From Micractinium sp. NFX-FRZ (taxonomy: Eukaryota; Chlorophyta; Trebouxiophyceae; Chlorellales; Chlorellaceae): 16,457 bases of DNA. Under the pieces are notes generated by a model. The model was not told where the DNA came from. It worked only from the letters and a program-made list of their open reading frames with translations, and did not search any database. Both the position numbers and the translations under genes were made by a program. The stretch is from contig JAPTJF010000749.1 of NCBI GenBank assembly GCA_029339195.1, forward strand, positions 1-16,457. Direction: 5' to 3'. Shown piece after piece: positions 8,838 through 16,457 of the stretch (positions are counted from its first letter, which is position 1; the number at the start of each line of letters is the position of its first letter).

Positions 8838-10757
8838 ACTGCCTGCCTGACTGTGTCCTGCGGTCCTCCCGCTGTTGCTGTCCACGTGGTCGGCCCCTGC
8901 CTGCCGCAAGCCTCAGTGCCTGCCTGCCTGCCTGGCTGCCCACCTGTCGGACCGCCTGCCTGCAGGGAAGATGGGCCTGCTGAAGATGGAGAGCAAGGAG
9001 ACGGTGGCGCTGCGGGTGGCGGTGAGGGCAGCCCTGCCTCTTGTTAGTGCCAGGCAGCAATGTTGTCTGCTGATGCTGATGCTAGGCGGCAGAGGGGGGT
9101 TCTGCATGGTACAGCATGTCACCACAACACCCTGCACCTGAGAGTGCCGGTTGCAAACCATAGCAGCTCGAGTCGGCAGCGGGGCTTCGTGACGAGGCCA
9201 GGCTGTCGATGCTGCCGCTCTACGTTCGCCCTGCGCTGCCGCCGCCCGCTGCCCTGCAGGAGGCGTCCCGCCCCACCACCAACGTCTCCCTGGCGCTCAA
9301 CAACCAGGTAGGCAGGGTCACGCCTGGGCAGGCTGTGAGGCCGTGAGCGGAACGGGCAGGCGTCGGGCACTGGCACGTGCAGCCATGGCAGGGAATCGTT
9401 CCGGCATCACCACTTGGCAAGCTCCTCCGCCGCCACTGCGGCCCGCAGCCCTCCACTGTGCCCCACCCCACCCGCCTGCCACCCCTTGCCTGCTGCAGGT
9501 CAACCCCAACATCAACGTGGCCCCTAACATCAACGTGGCTGGGCCTACCAACACCAACAACACCAACATTGCTGGCCCCACAACCAGCACCAACATCAAC
9601 CCCAACCTGAGCAACGCACAGACAGGGTGGGTGCCAGTGCCCTTGGCAGGAGGGGAGCGCGTGTGCTTGCACCCCACGCCTGTGCGAGCAGGAGGCCTGC
9701 CTTGCAGCTCGTCCAAGAGCTGGCGGGCATTGCGCGCAGTGCATTGCTGCAGCCAACCATTCAGGGAACCCCTGCCTGCCTGTCTGGCGCCTCCCCTCTT
9801 GCCTCACCCTGCCTGCGCTGCCCGCTCTGCTCCCTGCTCTCCCCTTCCCCGCAGCGAGGGCAATGTGGCACCCGCCACAGGCAGTGCTGCTGCCGGCGCG
9901 GCGGCTGCCAGTGCGGCAGGCGGACACGTGGCGGCTCCAAACGCCCCAATGGGTGGCATGGGGATGGGGATGGGCATGCAGCAGCCCGGCATGGGGGGGG
10001 GCATGCAGCAGATTGGCATGGGCATGCAGCAGAATGGCATGGGCATGGGCATGGGCATGCAGCAGCCCTACATGATGATGCCCAATGGCAGCGGCGGCTT
10101 TGTGCCAGTCATGGTGCCGGGCGGCGGCATGGGCGGGCTGCAGGGCGCCGGCGGCAGCGGCGACATGGCGGCGCAGATGCAGCAGGCGCAGCAGGCACAG
10201 CAGCTGCAGGCGCAGCAGGCGCAGCTGCTGCAGCAGCAGCAGCAGATGATGATGATGATGCACCAGCAGAGCATGAATGGGGGGAGCTCAGGAGGCATGG
10301 GCTTCATGCCGCCTGGCGGGATGATGCCTCAGGTTATGCCCACCCAGCCCATGAGTCCCACTGGCATGGCCGGCATGCAGGTGTGGTCGCCACCTCAGCA
10401 ATAGCCCTGCTTCCCGCCGCCCTGCCCCCGCCTGCCGCTCCTCGCTCGCTTTCAGCCACTCACTTCATGCGAGTGTCCTGTCACGCCCCCCTCTCCAAGC
10501 ATCAGCCTCCTATGAACTGTCCCGACACTGCCTCCCTTCCTTTCCTGCCGATGCAGATGCCAATGCAGGTGCCCATGCAGGGAGGCTACATGATGGCCCC
10601 AGCTGGCAGCGGGGGGCTCATGCACATGGGCATGGCACCCAGTGGCGGCATGCCTGCTGGCTACCCCCAGCCCACGGCGCCCGGGCTGCCTGGGGACGCG
10701 GCGGCGCCCCCGCCCACTCCGCCCGCCACTGGCGTGCCTGTGGGCAAGACGGTTTAG
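6352..10757 (+). CDS. Putative MGCC lipid-anchored protein with Met/Gln-rich prion-like tail (gene 3)
   Basis: Exons: 6352-6354, 6599-6677, 6951-7039, 7368-7382, 7721-7768, 8050-8102, 8383-8513, 8966-9021, 9260-9307, 9499-9626, 9855-10380 and 10557-10757, giving 458 aa in consistent phase. Exon 1 codes only the ATG, followed directly by a GTGAGC donor, and exon 2 starts GGC TGC TGC, so the protein begins MGCCFSEEED. Gly2 with Cys3/Cys4 fits N-myristoylation plus palmitoylation. Residues about 14-158 look helical and charged (RQEKNGRILSAITSYGTYL, EFDRRKRDELLNVAQS, SPWEWNEWLAMCKGTGDIEV). Residues 175-216 are Asn-rich with NINVAP/NINVAG repeats. Residues 218-458 are Ala, then Gly/Met/Gln-rich low complexity (GMGMGMQQ, QQAQQAQ, QQQQQMMMMM), ending GVPVGKTV. 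Weakest points: the 15-nt exon 4, whose donor is GC rather than GT, and the exon 6-7 junction. No family was recognised. Confidence 0.65.
6355..6598 (+). other. Intron separating the ATG from codon 2 of gene 3
   Basis: GTGAGC follows the ATG at 6352-6354, and CCACGCAG precedes GGCTGCTGC at 6599. Splicing here gives MGCC. Reading straight through the ATG would instead give MVSGLWRRV, which has no relation to the later exons, so the intron decides the N-terminus. Confidence 0.7.
7383..7720 (+). other. Candidate GC-AG intron in gene 3 with G-rich start
   Basis: The exon ends TTCAAG and is followed by GCACGT, a GC-type donor with a strong AG before it. The acceptor is GTGCAG before GAG TTT GAC. 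This keeps phase 0 and gives FKEFDRRKRDELLN. The alternative is a weak GT donor at 7387 joined to an acceptor after GGAAG at 7715, giving FKALQEFDRR. A G-rich tract at about 7397-7438 with at least four G-runs lies just inside the intron. Confidence 0.4.
8817..8852. repeat. (TGCC)n tetranucleotide repeat in gene 3 intron
   Basis: Near-perfect CTGC/TGCC units with two CTGACTGC interruptions lie inside the intron 8514-8965. A shorter run follows at about 8918-8936. Similar GCCT words are common next to acceptors throughout the window. Confidence 0.85.
9507..9608 (+). repeat. Asn-rich degenerate coding repeat in gene 3
   Basis: Exon 10 encodes Asn-rich units such as NPNINVAP, NINVAGP, TNTNNTNIAGP and TNINPNL. 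The regular AAC spacing suggests internal expansion of a short unit built around AACATCAACGTGGC. Confidence 0.7.
10381..10556 (+). other. Last intron of gene 3, retention of which gives a shorter C-terminus
   Basis: The donor ATGCAG/GTGTGG at 10381 and acceptor GATGCAG at 10556 join in phase 0 to the last exon. If unspliced, the frame reads VWSPPQQ and stops at 10402-10404, replacing the last 66 residues. A second acceptor (AATGCAG) twelve bases later would remove only MPMQ. Confidence 0.6.
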
Positions 10758-11453
10758 GCGGCGGCTGCAGATGCACCCCACCGCGTTTCTGAGCCAGCAA
10801 TGTTGGCTGCAGCCAGCACGAATGGTGCCACCCGGCACTTGGGGCAGCGGAGGCGGGTGCTGCACAGCTGTGTGCATGTCCCTGCCTGCCTGCCCGGGCA
10901 CACATTGGCCGCTTCCCCAGCTGGCGCCCCCCCCACCTCGCGCCCATGTCTTCCGACGAGCGCGTTTCGAGGGTAGAAAACACGGTGCAATCTATGTAGA
11001 TGACGCCAACACATGGCTCTATGCTCACCGGGTTATTTAAGGTTATTTTTGCACCAGTCGAGCCCATGTCTTCTGACAAGCGACTCACTTCTGATGCTGT
11101 CAAACACGCAACGTCTATCCTACAGTTGACGCCAACACATGTTTCTTTGTTCACCGGGTTAATTTCTTGCACCAGTCGAGCCCATGCTGCGACACTTTCA
11201 GCTTGCAGCCAGCCTGCACGTCAGTGCGCCCCACGGGTCCCCACCAGTCTGGCAGCACCACTGGTTTCTTTCACTTCACTGGGTTCTTGTCGCACCAGCC
11301 GTGGCCAGGCTTTGACCCTCTCCGCTTTCAGCTCCCCTGCGCAGCCCCACGGCCGCCCCACACGCCTGGCAGCAACACCATTCCATCCATCCCCCCGCAG
11401 CTGTCATTGCACATCCATCCACTGTTTTTATGGAGCACAGCCCCCGGGCCTGT
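10758..11453 (+). other. 3' region of gene 3, with tandem repeat and no gene
   Basis: Non-coding stretch after the stop at 10757. The part at 10942-11300 is clearly less GC-rich than the rest and contains the 126-bp repeat described separately. Open frames run through the repeat on both strands because its period is a multiple of three, but no splice or start signal supports them. Confidence 0.5.
10942..11190 (+). repeat. Imperfect ~126-bp tandem repeat (two full copies plus partial ones)
   Basis: TGACGCCAACACATG occurs at 11001 and 11127 (spacing 126). CACCGGGTTA follows in each copy, and GCACCAGTCGAGCCCATG occurs at 11051 and 11169. A partial unit upstream carries GCCCATGTCTTCCGACGAGCG at 10942, matching GCCCATGTCTTCTGACAAGCG at 11062. 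A more decayed copy with GTTTCTTTCACTTCACTGGGTT and GCACCAGCC may lie at about 11240-11310. It sits in the presumed 3' UTR of gene 3. Confidence 0.8.
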
Positions 11454-11455
11454 AA
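11451..11455 (+). terminator. Candidate poly(A) signal TGTAA for gene 3
   Basis: TGTAA about 700 bases downstream of the gene 3 stop and about 200 bases before the 3' end of the converging gene 4. It is the only + strand TGTAA I see in this gap. Confidence 0.45.
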
Positions 11456-11653
11456 TAGCAATGCTGTGCAGTACAGGTGGGGCACTGGTGTGCCATAGCA
11501 GCAGTGCGCACCGGCTGCAGCAGCAGCAGCCACTTCTGCGAAACCCCTAGATAGGCAGGCGATGCAGTGCTGGGCGGAAGTGCAGTGGAAGAGCTGTGCG
11601 CTCCGCAGCAGCAGTGCACACTGACGCCTGCACCAGTGCCCACTGGCGCCGTC

Positions 11654-12536
11654 TCAGCTGGTCCTAGTGCCGCTGCCTTTGCTGCCGCTGCCACTACTGC
11701 CGCTGCCGCTCCCGCCGCCCTTGGCCCCCTCCTTCCCCAGCCTCGCCTTCTCTTCACTGGCGATGGCCCACCCCAGCAGCCCCACTACCACCGCCGCCAC
11801 GTAGCCGTAGCGATAGTAGGGGTGCCGCAGGGCTGCCTGCAGCAGTGGATGAGGAGGGAGGACAGGTGGGTGGGCACGTGGGTGGGCGACTGGGCGTGCG
11901 TGTCGGCTGGGAGGGCTCGTAGGGATGATGGCTCAGTCAGCGCAGACCGGCAGGCCAACAAGCAGGAGGCACCAGCATAAACGGGCCTGTGACCGCACCA
12001 GCACTGCCGCCCGCCATGCCAACCAGTGGCACACCACCTGCCCAGCCACACCCCAACAGCAGCATCAGCACTTGGCACCGCCCTCCACCCCACCACTCTC
12101 AAAGGCTCACGTAGCGGAACTGCTCTCCCATGCTGGGCGCCTTGTAGCCCGGGGGCACCGAGTAGGGCTTAGCTGCTGCCTCCTGGGCGCCAGGCGGGAG
12201 GTCCGCCAGCTCATCAGCGCTGGCCAGCACCTTGCCGGCGATCTTGGCGGCAGCGGTGCGGCTGGCGGCACGCAGCGCGGCGTCCGGGGGCGGTGAGGCG
12301 CCGCCACTGCTGCTTGGGGCGCCGCCGCCGCTGCTACCAGGGGCCCCGCTGCCTTCGCCGCCTGCTGGCACCTGCCCGGCTATCTTGGCGGCAACAGCAT
12401 GGCGTGCCGAGCGCAGGGCGGCATCGGGAGTGCCAGCGCCAGGGGGCGACGAGGCGCCGCTGCCGCCGCTGACGCCGGTAGGGGCGCTGCCGCCGTCTCC
12501 GCCTGCCAGCTGTCGCACCAGGCTGGTGGAGCGCAT
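11654..12536 (-). CDS. Small single-pass membrane protein with internal duplicate (gene 4)
   Basis: Minus-strand exons 12536-12111 and 11836-11654, phase 0 junction, GTGAGC donor and CTGCAG acceptor, 202 aa. The start (MRSTSLVRQLAGGDGG) is the first ATG after the TATATAAG element, because no minus-strand ATG occurs between 12772 and 12537. Residues 37-56 (PDAALRSARHAVAAKIAGQV) and 84-103 (PDAALRAASRTAAAKIAGKV) are a repeated helical unit separated by a Gly/Ser/Pro linker. A conserved-looking segment follows (KPYSVPPGYKAPSMGEQFRY), then LRHPYYRYGY and a transmembrane helix at about 153-168 (VAAVVVGLLGWAIA), a charged EEKARLGKEG stretch and a Gly/Ser tail. The family is unrecognised. A tail-side membrane anchor with the repeats on one side of an organelle or ER membrane is my inference. 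Confidence 0.75.
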
Positions 12537-13067
12537 GGCGCTGTGGCGCCGCTGGCGGTGACGCTCCGGTGCTGCACTGCCGTTGACGGCACTATCCGCC
12601 GCGCCGCTGGTCACCGCCCACTGCCGCCAGCCGCACTAAACCCTGGTCCAGTGGTGTGCTCTGCCCCGAAACCCAGCCGTGCAGGTCTCTGCAGCCACCT
12701 TCTGGAGAGAGGGGGAGGGGTCGTTCCGAGTTTCGGGGAGAACGAAAGCCCGGCACTCGGAGACGTCTCTCTTATATAGGAACAACCCTAGAGTGCCTTT
12801 TACTGACTTCCGATCTCTGTTCGGAGCACAGGAACGCAGACTGCAGCTGGCTTTCAGCAAAGCACGCCGCAGCACGGTGTGCAGCTTTGCTCGACGACTT
12901 CCATTTGCTCCGTGCCCCCGTTTGCGTGTATTGAACTTACATCCACTGCCGGAGAGACCAGCCCGTGTTGCCACCAAGTTTGTGTGGCATTCCGCCCGTG
13001 CCGCTTCCGCAGCATTTCGAGGGTTGCACGGGACTGCAGAGACCTGCAGCGCAGTGCGGGCATCGGA
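12537..13067. promoter_or_regulatory. Bidirectional promoter between gene 4 and the ABCC gene
   Basis: This 531-base gap between divergent start codons contains no ATG pointing out from its TATATA core in either direction: the first downstream ATG is 12536 on the minus strand and 13068 on the plus strand. The stretch at about 12760-12830 is visibly less GC-rich than the genes. The leaders would be about 210 and 260 bases long. Confidence 0.6.
12773..12778. promoter_or_regulatory. TATA box (TATATA, reads TATATAAG on the minus strand)
   Basis: CTTATATAGG on the plus strand is CCTATATAAG on the minus strand. The minus-strand reading is the better TATA consensus and points to gene 4. It could also serve the ABCC gene in the other direction. 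Confidence 0.55.
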
Positions 13068-16027
13068 ATGGGGCAGCGCCCCCAGCAAGAGGCGCCCGGT
13101 GGCAGTGCGGCGGGGCATGCCGCCGCCGCCGCCAGCGAGCCGTGCCAGCAGCCGCCGCGCGTGGACGGCCATACCAGCGGCATCTTCAAGCAGCAAGCGA
13201 CTCGGGAGGAGTGCCATGCAGCATTTTTAAACCCGGCAGCTGGGGGAGTTGGCCAGACAGGGGAGGCCGCCAACGAGCAAGAGGAGCATGAGAGTGAGGA
13301 AGAGAGGCTGGCACAGCTGGCGCACACGGCGCGCTTTGGCACAACAGGCTTTGCCAAAGCCTCCCCCTTTGCCAAGCTCACCTACACGTTTGTGAACCCG
13401 CTGGTGGCGCTGGGAGCACGCAGCCAGGTGGGTGCTGGACCGGGGGGCTGGTCGGCAGGCAGGGCACTTCTGCCCCATGTCGTGCGAGGCGCATAGGGGT
13501 CTCTGTTAGCACACAGTGGAGTCTCGAAGCTTGAGTACGCTTTGAGCGTCACCAAGCTACGTGCATGCAGTGACGCTCGTGCCGCTGCTCATTCACATGC
13601 GTGCTTACATCCCTGCCTCCCTTTCTTCCCACGCGCCCCGGCCTGCCTGCCTGCCTTGCACAGATTTCGGAGGACTCTGCTGCCGGCTTCCTGCCCCAGC
13701 CCGACACGGCAGCCGTGCTGGCGGCCCAGTTTGATGCCACGTATGCGCAGATCAAGGTGGGGTGATTGCTCTTTCTCACTCCTGTATGTTTCTGGTTATT
13801 GGTGCACGGCTGGCAGGCTGGCAGGGTGCGCACATTGCTGTGCGCTGCTGCCCTGTGTTCTGTGCCCGCCCGCTGGCCGGCTTCGCCCTCTGCCGTACTT
13901 CGGGGGGCTCTGTTGGCCGGGAGTCCCAAAGTCAACTGTTCCGCCGCTCCGCACCCTTTCCCTGCAACACGCCTGCCCCCTGCAGGCGGAGCAGGCGCGG
14001 CGCCCCCGCCCCTGCACCCCCTCCGGCCTGCTGTGGCGCTCCTTCTGGCGCCTCTACCGCTGGCGCATCCTGGGACACCTCGCCTGGACCCTGCTGGAGA
14101 TTGCAGACAGGTGCGGCCGCTGCCAGCTGCATGGCTGTGGCGTGGGACCGGGTCGCATGAAGAGGCCTGGGATAGTAGTACTGGGGGAGGGTGGGTGGAA
14201 GCCTAGGCATGCCTGCGTCTGAAGGGCCCCAGCAGGGCAAGACGGCCGCTGACCCCAGCACTTTGTTTCCCTGACGCCGCCTGCATGCCCGCCTGCTTGC
14301 CTGCCGGAAAGGCGGTCCGCTCCCTGTCCGGAATTCTTCTTCTGGCCATGCCCATGCCACTGCCCGCTTGCCTGACCCCGTTTGCCTGCTCCGGCTGACT
14401 GCCCCTCGCAGGGTGGGCGCCCCGCTGATCCTGCGCCAGCTGCTGAGCTGGTTCTCGGGCTGGGAGGCGACCGACGGCGACAAGGAGGTGGGCAGGATGT
14501 GCTGGGCTGTGCCGTGCTGTGCCATGCTGTGCCATGCTGTGGTAGCTGCAGGCCCCATGCCTTGAGCAGCTCACGTCTCAGCCACACCTGCGCAGCCCTC
14601 ATGCCCACCGCTCTCATGCCCTTCTTCCCTGCCCACTTTCACCGCCTCGCATGACCGCCCCATGCTGCCCCACCTCCTCCTGTCCCTGCCCGTGCCCCTC
14701 ACCCTTCCCGTCACTCACCTGCACCGCCCCTCCCCCCTGCAGCTCTACCCCGTGTGGCGGGGCTGGATGTGGGCGGGCATCCTGGGCCTGTTTGGCTACG
14801 CATACGCCGGCATTCACCACCAGCTGTTCTGGTGCGCATGACGCGTTGGGGGCAAAGAAACCACAATGCCGGCATGCCCTAGCCACGGCACGGGCAGTAC
14901 GCTGCCTCTGCATCCTTCTTCCCTCACCCCACCTTTCCCCCCGCCCGCCCGCCTGCCCACGAATTGATTGGGTTGGGTTGGCACGCCTCATCACTCCACC
15001 CCCGCCCACTCCGCCCTGCAGGTACGGAATGCGCATGGGGTTTGACATGCGCCAGGCTGCGGTGGCTGCAGTGCAGGCCAAGGTGCTCCGCCTCAACTCG
15101 GTGGCCGTGGCAGACCAGACCGCGGGCAAGGTGTGTTGAGCGTGTTCCCGGCATTCTTTGGTCATGCCGTCATGCAGCGTCCCTGGAGATGGGTTGGGGG
15201 AGATTTGAAAGAGAGATACGATCTTGTCGTTCAGTAGTAACAAACAAGTGCTTGTGTGTTGTGCTCACCCGCTGTCCAGATCATCAACTTGGTGAGCAAT
15301 GACGTGCGCCGCTTCGACGACGCCCTCCCCTTCTACAACTTCCTCATCTGCGCGCCAGGTGTGAGGGCCGGAGTATGTGTTCAGCCTTCCCCTGTTATCG
15401 GTAAAGCGGTCTTGGTGAGGAGGCGGGGGTGTTGCACGCACTGGGCCGCTGCGGCACAGTCCGGCGGCGCCGCTTGAGCCTCCTCCACCCCACCCCACCA
15501 CAACACACCCCACCACAAATCCTGCCCTCCCCGAATTTGTCAACCCCAAATGCCGCAGTCGAGCTGCTGGTGGTCTTCCTGCTCGTTGGCCACCGCCTGG
15601 GCTACTGGGCCGCGCTGGCGGGCGTGTCTACCCTGCTGGCCCTCATCCCGCTGCAGGTGGGTGGTGGGCGGGTTGGGTGGATGCGGGCGGGGGCAAGGCA
15701 GCTGGCTGGTTGCGGGTTAGGTCATGGCTGGGTGCGGGAGCGGCGCAATGGCGTGTGCATGTGTGGCAGCGGCCAGGTGCTGGAGGGAGCTGGGCCGTGC
15801 AAACAGTTTCATGGGGGGGCACCGGGTGCACCACCTCACCCCCAGCAACGGGCGAGACCAAGTGCACTAGTTGCCTGACCGTGCCCGTGCCCGCCATGCG
15901 CCCGCACCGCAGGCCACGCTGGTGCGCTACATCGGCCGCCTGCGCTCCTCCACCGCTGCCCAGACAGATGAGCGTGTGCGGCTGACGGGGGAGGTGGTGT
16001 CGGGGGTGCTGGCCACTAAAATGCTGG
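13068..16027 (+). CDS. ABC transporter, subfamily C (MRP type), N-terminal part (gene 5)
   Basis: Exons: 13068-13427, 13664-13756, 13986-14110, 14412-14487, 14743-14831, 15022-15130, 15280-15358, 15559-15656 and 15913-16027 (open at phase 1), giving 381 residues with consistent phases. ABCC proteins are ATP-driven exporters of glutathione conjugates and other organic anions, often vacuolar in plants and algae. Residues 1-98 are a hydrophilic Gln/Ala/Glu-rich extension with no TMD0 helices. SPFAKLTYTFVNPLVALGAR (99-118) matches the ABCC linker motif before TMD1. WRSFWRLYRWRI, VGAPLILRQLLSWF, FWYGMRMGFDMRQA, IINLVSNDVRRFDDALPF (285-302) and DERVRLTGEVVSGVLATKML (362-381) follow the order of TMD1 in MRP proteins. 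The rest of TMD1, NBD1, TMD2 and NBD2 lie beyond the window. The start is the first ATG after the promoter. Confidence 0.9.
13545..13579. repeat. Perfect 9-bp inverted repeat in ABCC intron 1
   Basis: GAGCGTCAC at 13545-13553 and GTGACGCTC at 13571-13579 can pair around a 17-base loop that itself contains the palindrome TGCATGCA. The neighbourhood is less GC-rich than the rest of the intron. Confidence 0.7.
14508..14545 (+). repeat. TGCYRTGCTG-type repeat in ABCC intron 4
   Basis: Consecutive GTGCTG, GTGCCG and GTGCCATGCT words form a degenerate pentamer/decamer array just inside the intron after exon 4. The same words recur in the last intron (about 16100-16285). Confidence 0.75.
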
Positions 16028-16162
16028 GTGAGTGCACTTTAAAAGGGGAAGCAGATGCTTGAGGTTTGTAAAGTGACCGTGCTGCAAGTACAGGCACAGC
16101 AGTGTGCCATGCTGTTCCGTGCTGTGCCGTGCCGTGCTGGCCACTAAAATGCTGGGTGAGTG
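16006..16162 (+). repeat. Duplicated end of exon 9 with its splice donor
   Basis: The 29 bases at 16006-16034 (end of exon 9, GTGAGT donor and following bases) recur identically at 16134-16162. Weaker similarity continues downstream (AAGGGGAAGCAGATGC versus AAGGAAGCAGGTGC). The offset is 128 bases. Confidence 0.85.
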
Positions 16163-16285
16163 TGCAGCCCGTGGAAGGAAGCAGGTGCATCAGCAGGGCT
16201 CGGTATGTGCGCGCATGGTGCCATGCCGTGCCGGGCCGCGTCGTGCGGTGCTGTGCTGTGCCGTGCTGTGCCGTGCCGGGCTGTG
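16100..16285 (+). repeat. TGCCG/TGCTG degenerate satellite in last ABCC intron
   Basis: Repeated GTGCCATGCTG, GTGCTGTGCCG and GTGCCGTGCCG words flank both sides of the second exon-9 copy, similar to the array at 14508-14545. Confidence 0.75.
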
Positions 16286-16383
16286 CAGCTGCGTGCCCTC
16301 CACCCAGCCGGCCGCATGCTCCCACCCGCCTTCCCTGCCACCACCCTTCCACCACCTCTTCCTGCTCCCTCTCGGCCCTACAA

Positions 16384-16384
<1 letters not shown>

Positions 16385-16457
<73 letters not shown>
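16385..16457. other. 73-base poly-C homopolymer at window end
   Basis: An uninterrupted run of C reaches the last base. The complementary poly-G is typical of no-signal reads in two-colour sequencing, so a contig edge or artefact is more likely than genuine DNA. It is not the plant-type telomere repeat (CCCTAAA). Confidence 0.9.

Noticed and set aside
9220..10263. 347-codon minus-strand frame with His/Ala/Leu repeats
   Set aside because: Antisense shadow of the Met/Gln-rich exon of gene 3.
10990..11075. Box C/D snoRNA-like words (GATGAC and CTGA) in the tandem repeat
   Set aside because: The C box does not match the RUGAUGA consensus and no terminal stem was seen.
10618..11172. Minus-strand frame through the 126-bp repeat and the last exon of gene 3
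   Set aside because: It stays open because the repeat period is a multiple of three and it overlaps gene 3 coding sequence antisense. No independent start or splice signal.
12636..13217. 193-codon minus-strand frame upstream of gene 4
   Set aside because: It overlaps the first ABCC exon and the divergent promoter, and has no good link to gene 4.
16385..16457. Telomere
   Set aside because: Pure C is not the CCCTAAA-type repeat expected in green algae.

Overview
The window looks like nuclear DNA of a GC-rich green alga, most likely a Chlorella-type trebouxiophyte. The coding sequence is broken into many short exons by introns of about 150-450 bases. Most acceptors are TGCAG or a similar C-rich tract followed by CAG, donors are GTGAGT/GTGCGT/GTGGGT-like, and TGTAA (the chlorophyte poly(A) signal) lies downstream of several genes. 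No bacterial operon structure, tRNA, rRNA, CRISPR array or intact transposon was seen. All gene models were assembled by hand from reading frames, splice-site motifs and intron phases.

Layout: (1) 409-1808 (+), a small polytopic membrane protein of unknown function. Its first exon needs either a frameshift or a 19-nt GT..AG interval to stay open. (2) 1809-3470, a long non-coding stretch holding the pyrimidine-rich 3' region of gene 1, simple repeats and facing TGTAA signals for the convergent gene pair. (3) 3471-5859 (-), a five-exon gene for a secreted-then-anchored type I membrane protein: signal peptide, six-cysteine ectodomain, Ser/Pro/Gly stalk, one transmembrane helix and a basic cytoplasmic tail. 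(4) 5860-6351, the divergent promoter region between genes 2 and 3. (5) 6352-10757 (+), a twelve-exon gene whose start codon is separated from codon 2 by an intron. The spliced protein begins MGCC, a dual-lipidation-type N-terminus, and ends in a long Met/Gln/Gly-rich low-complexity tail. (6) 10758-11653, the 3' region with a distinctive 126-bp imperfect tandem repeat of lower GC. (7) 11654-12536 (-), a two-exon gene for a small protein with an internal repeat and one C-terminal transmembrane helix. (8) 12537-13067, a divergent promoter with a TATATA core and ATG-free leaders on both sides. (9) 13068-16027 and beyond (+), the first nine exons of an ABC transporter of subfamily C (MRP type), covering the N-terminal linker and most of TMD1. 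It is cut off by the end of the window, where a 73-base poly-C run suggests a contig edge or sequencing artefact.

Only the ABCC transporter can be assigned to a known family by sight. The other four genes are unrecognised. Three of them encode membrane proteins and one a probable lipid-anchored peripheral membrane protein, so the whole window has a membrane theme, although co-function cannot be inferred in a eukaryotic genome. The strongest candidates for something undescribed are the MGCC/prion-like protein (gene 3), the six-cysteine receptor-like protein (gene 2), and the 126-bp repeat in the 3' region of gene 3.
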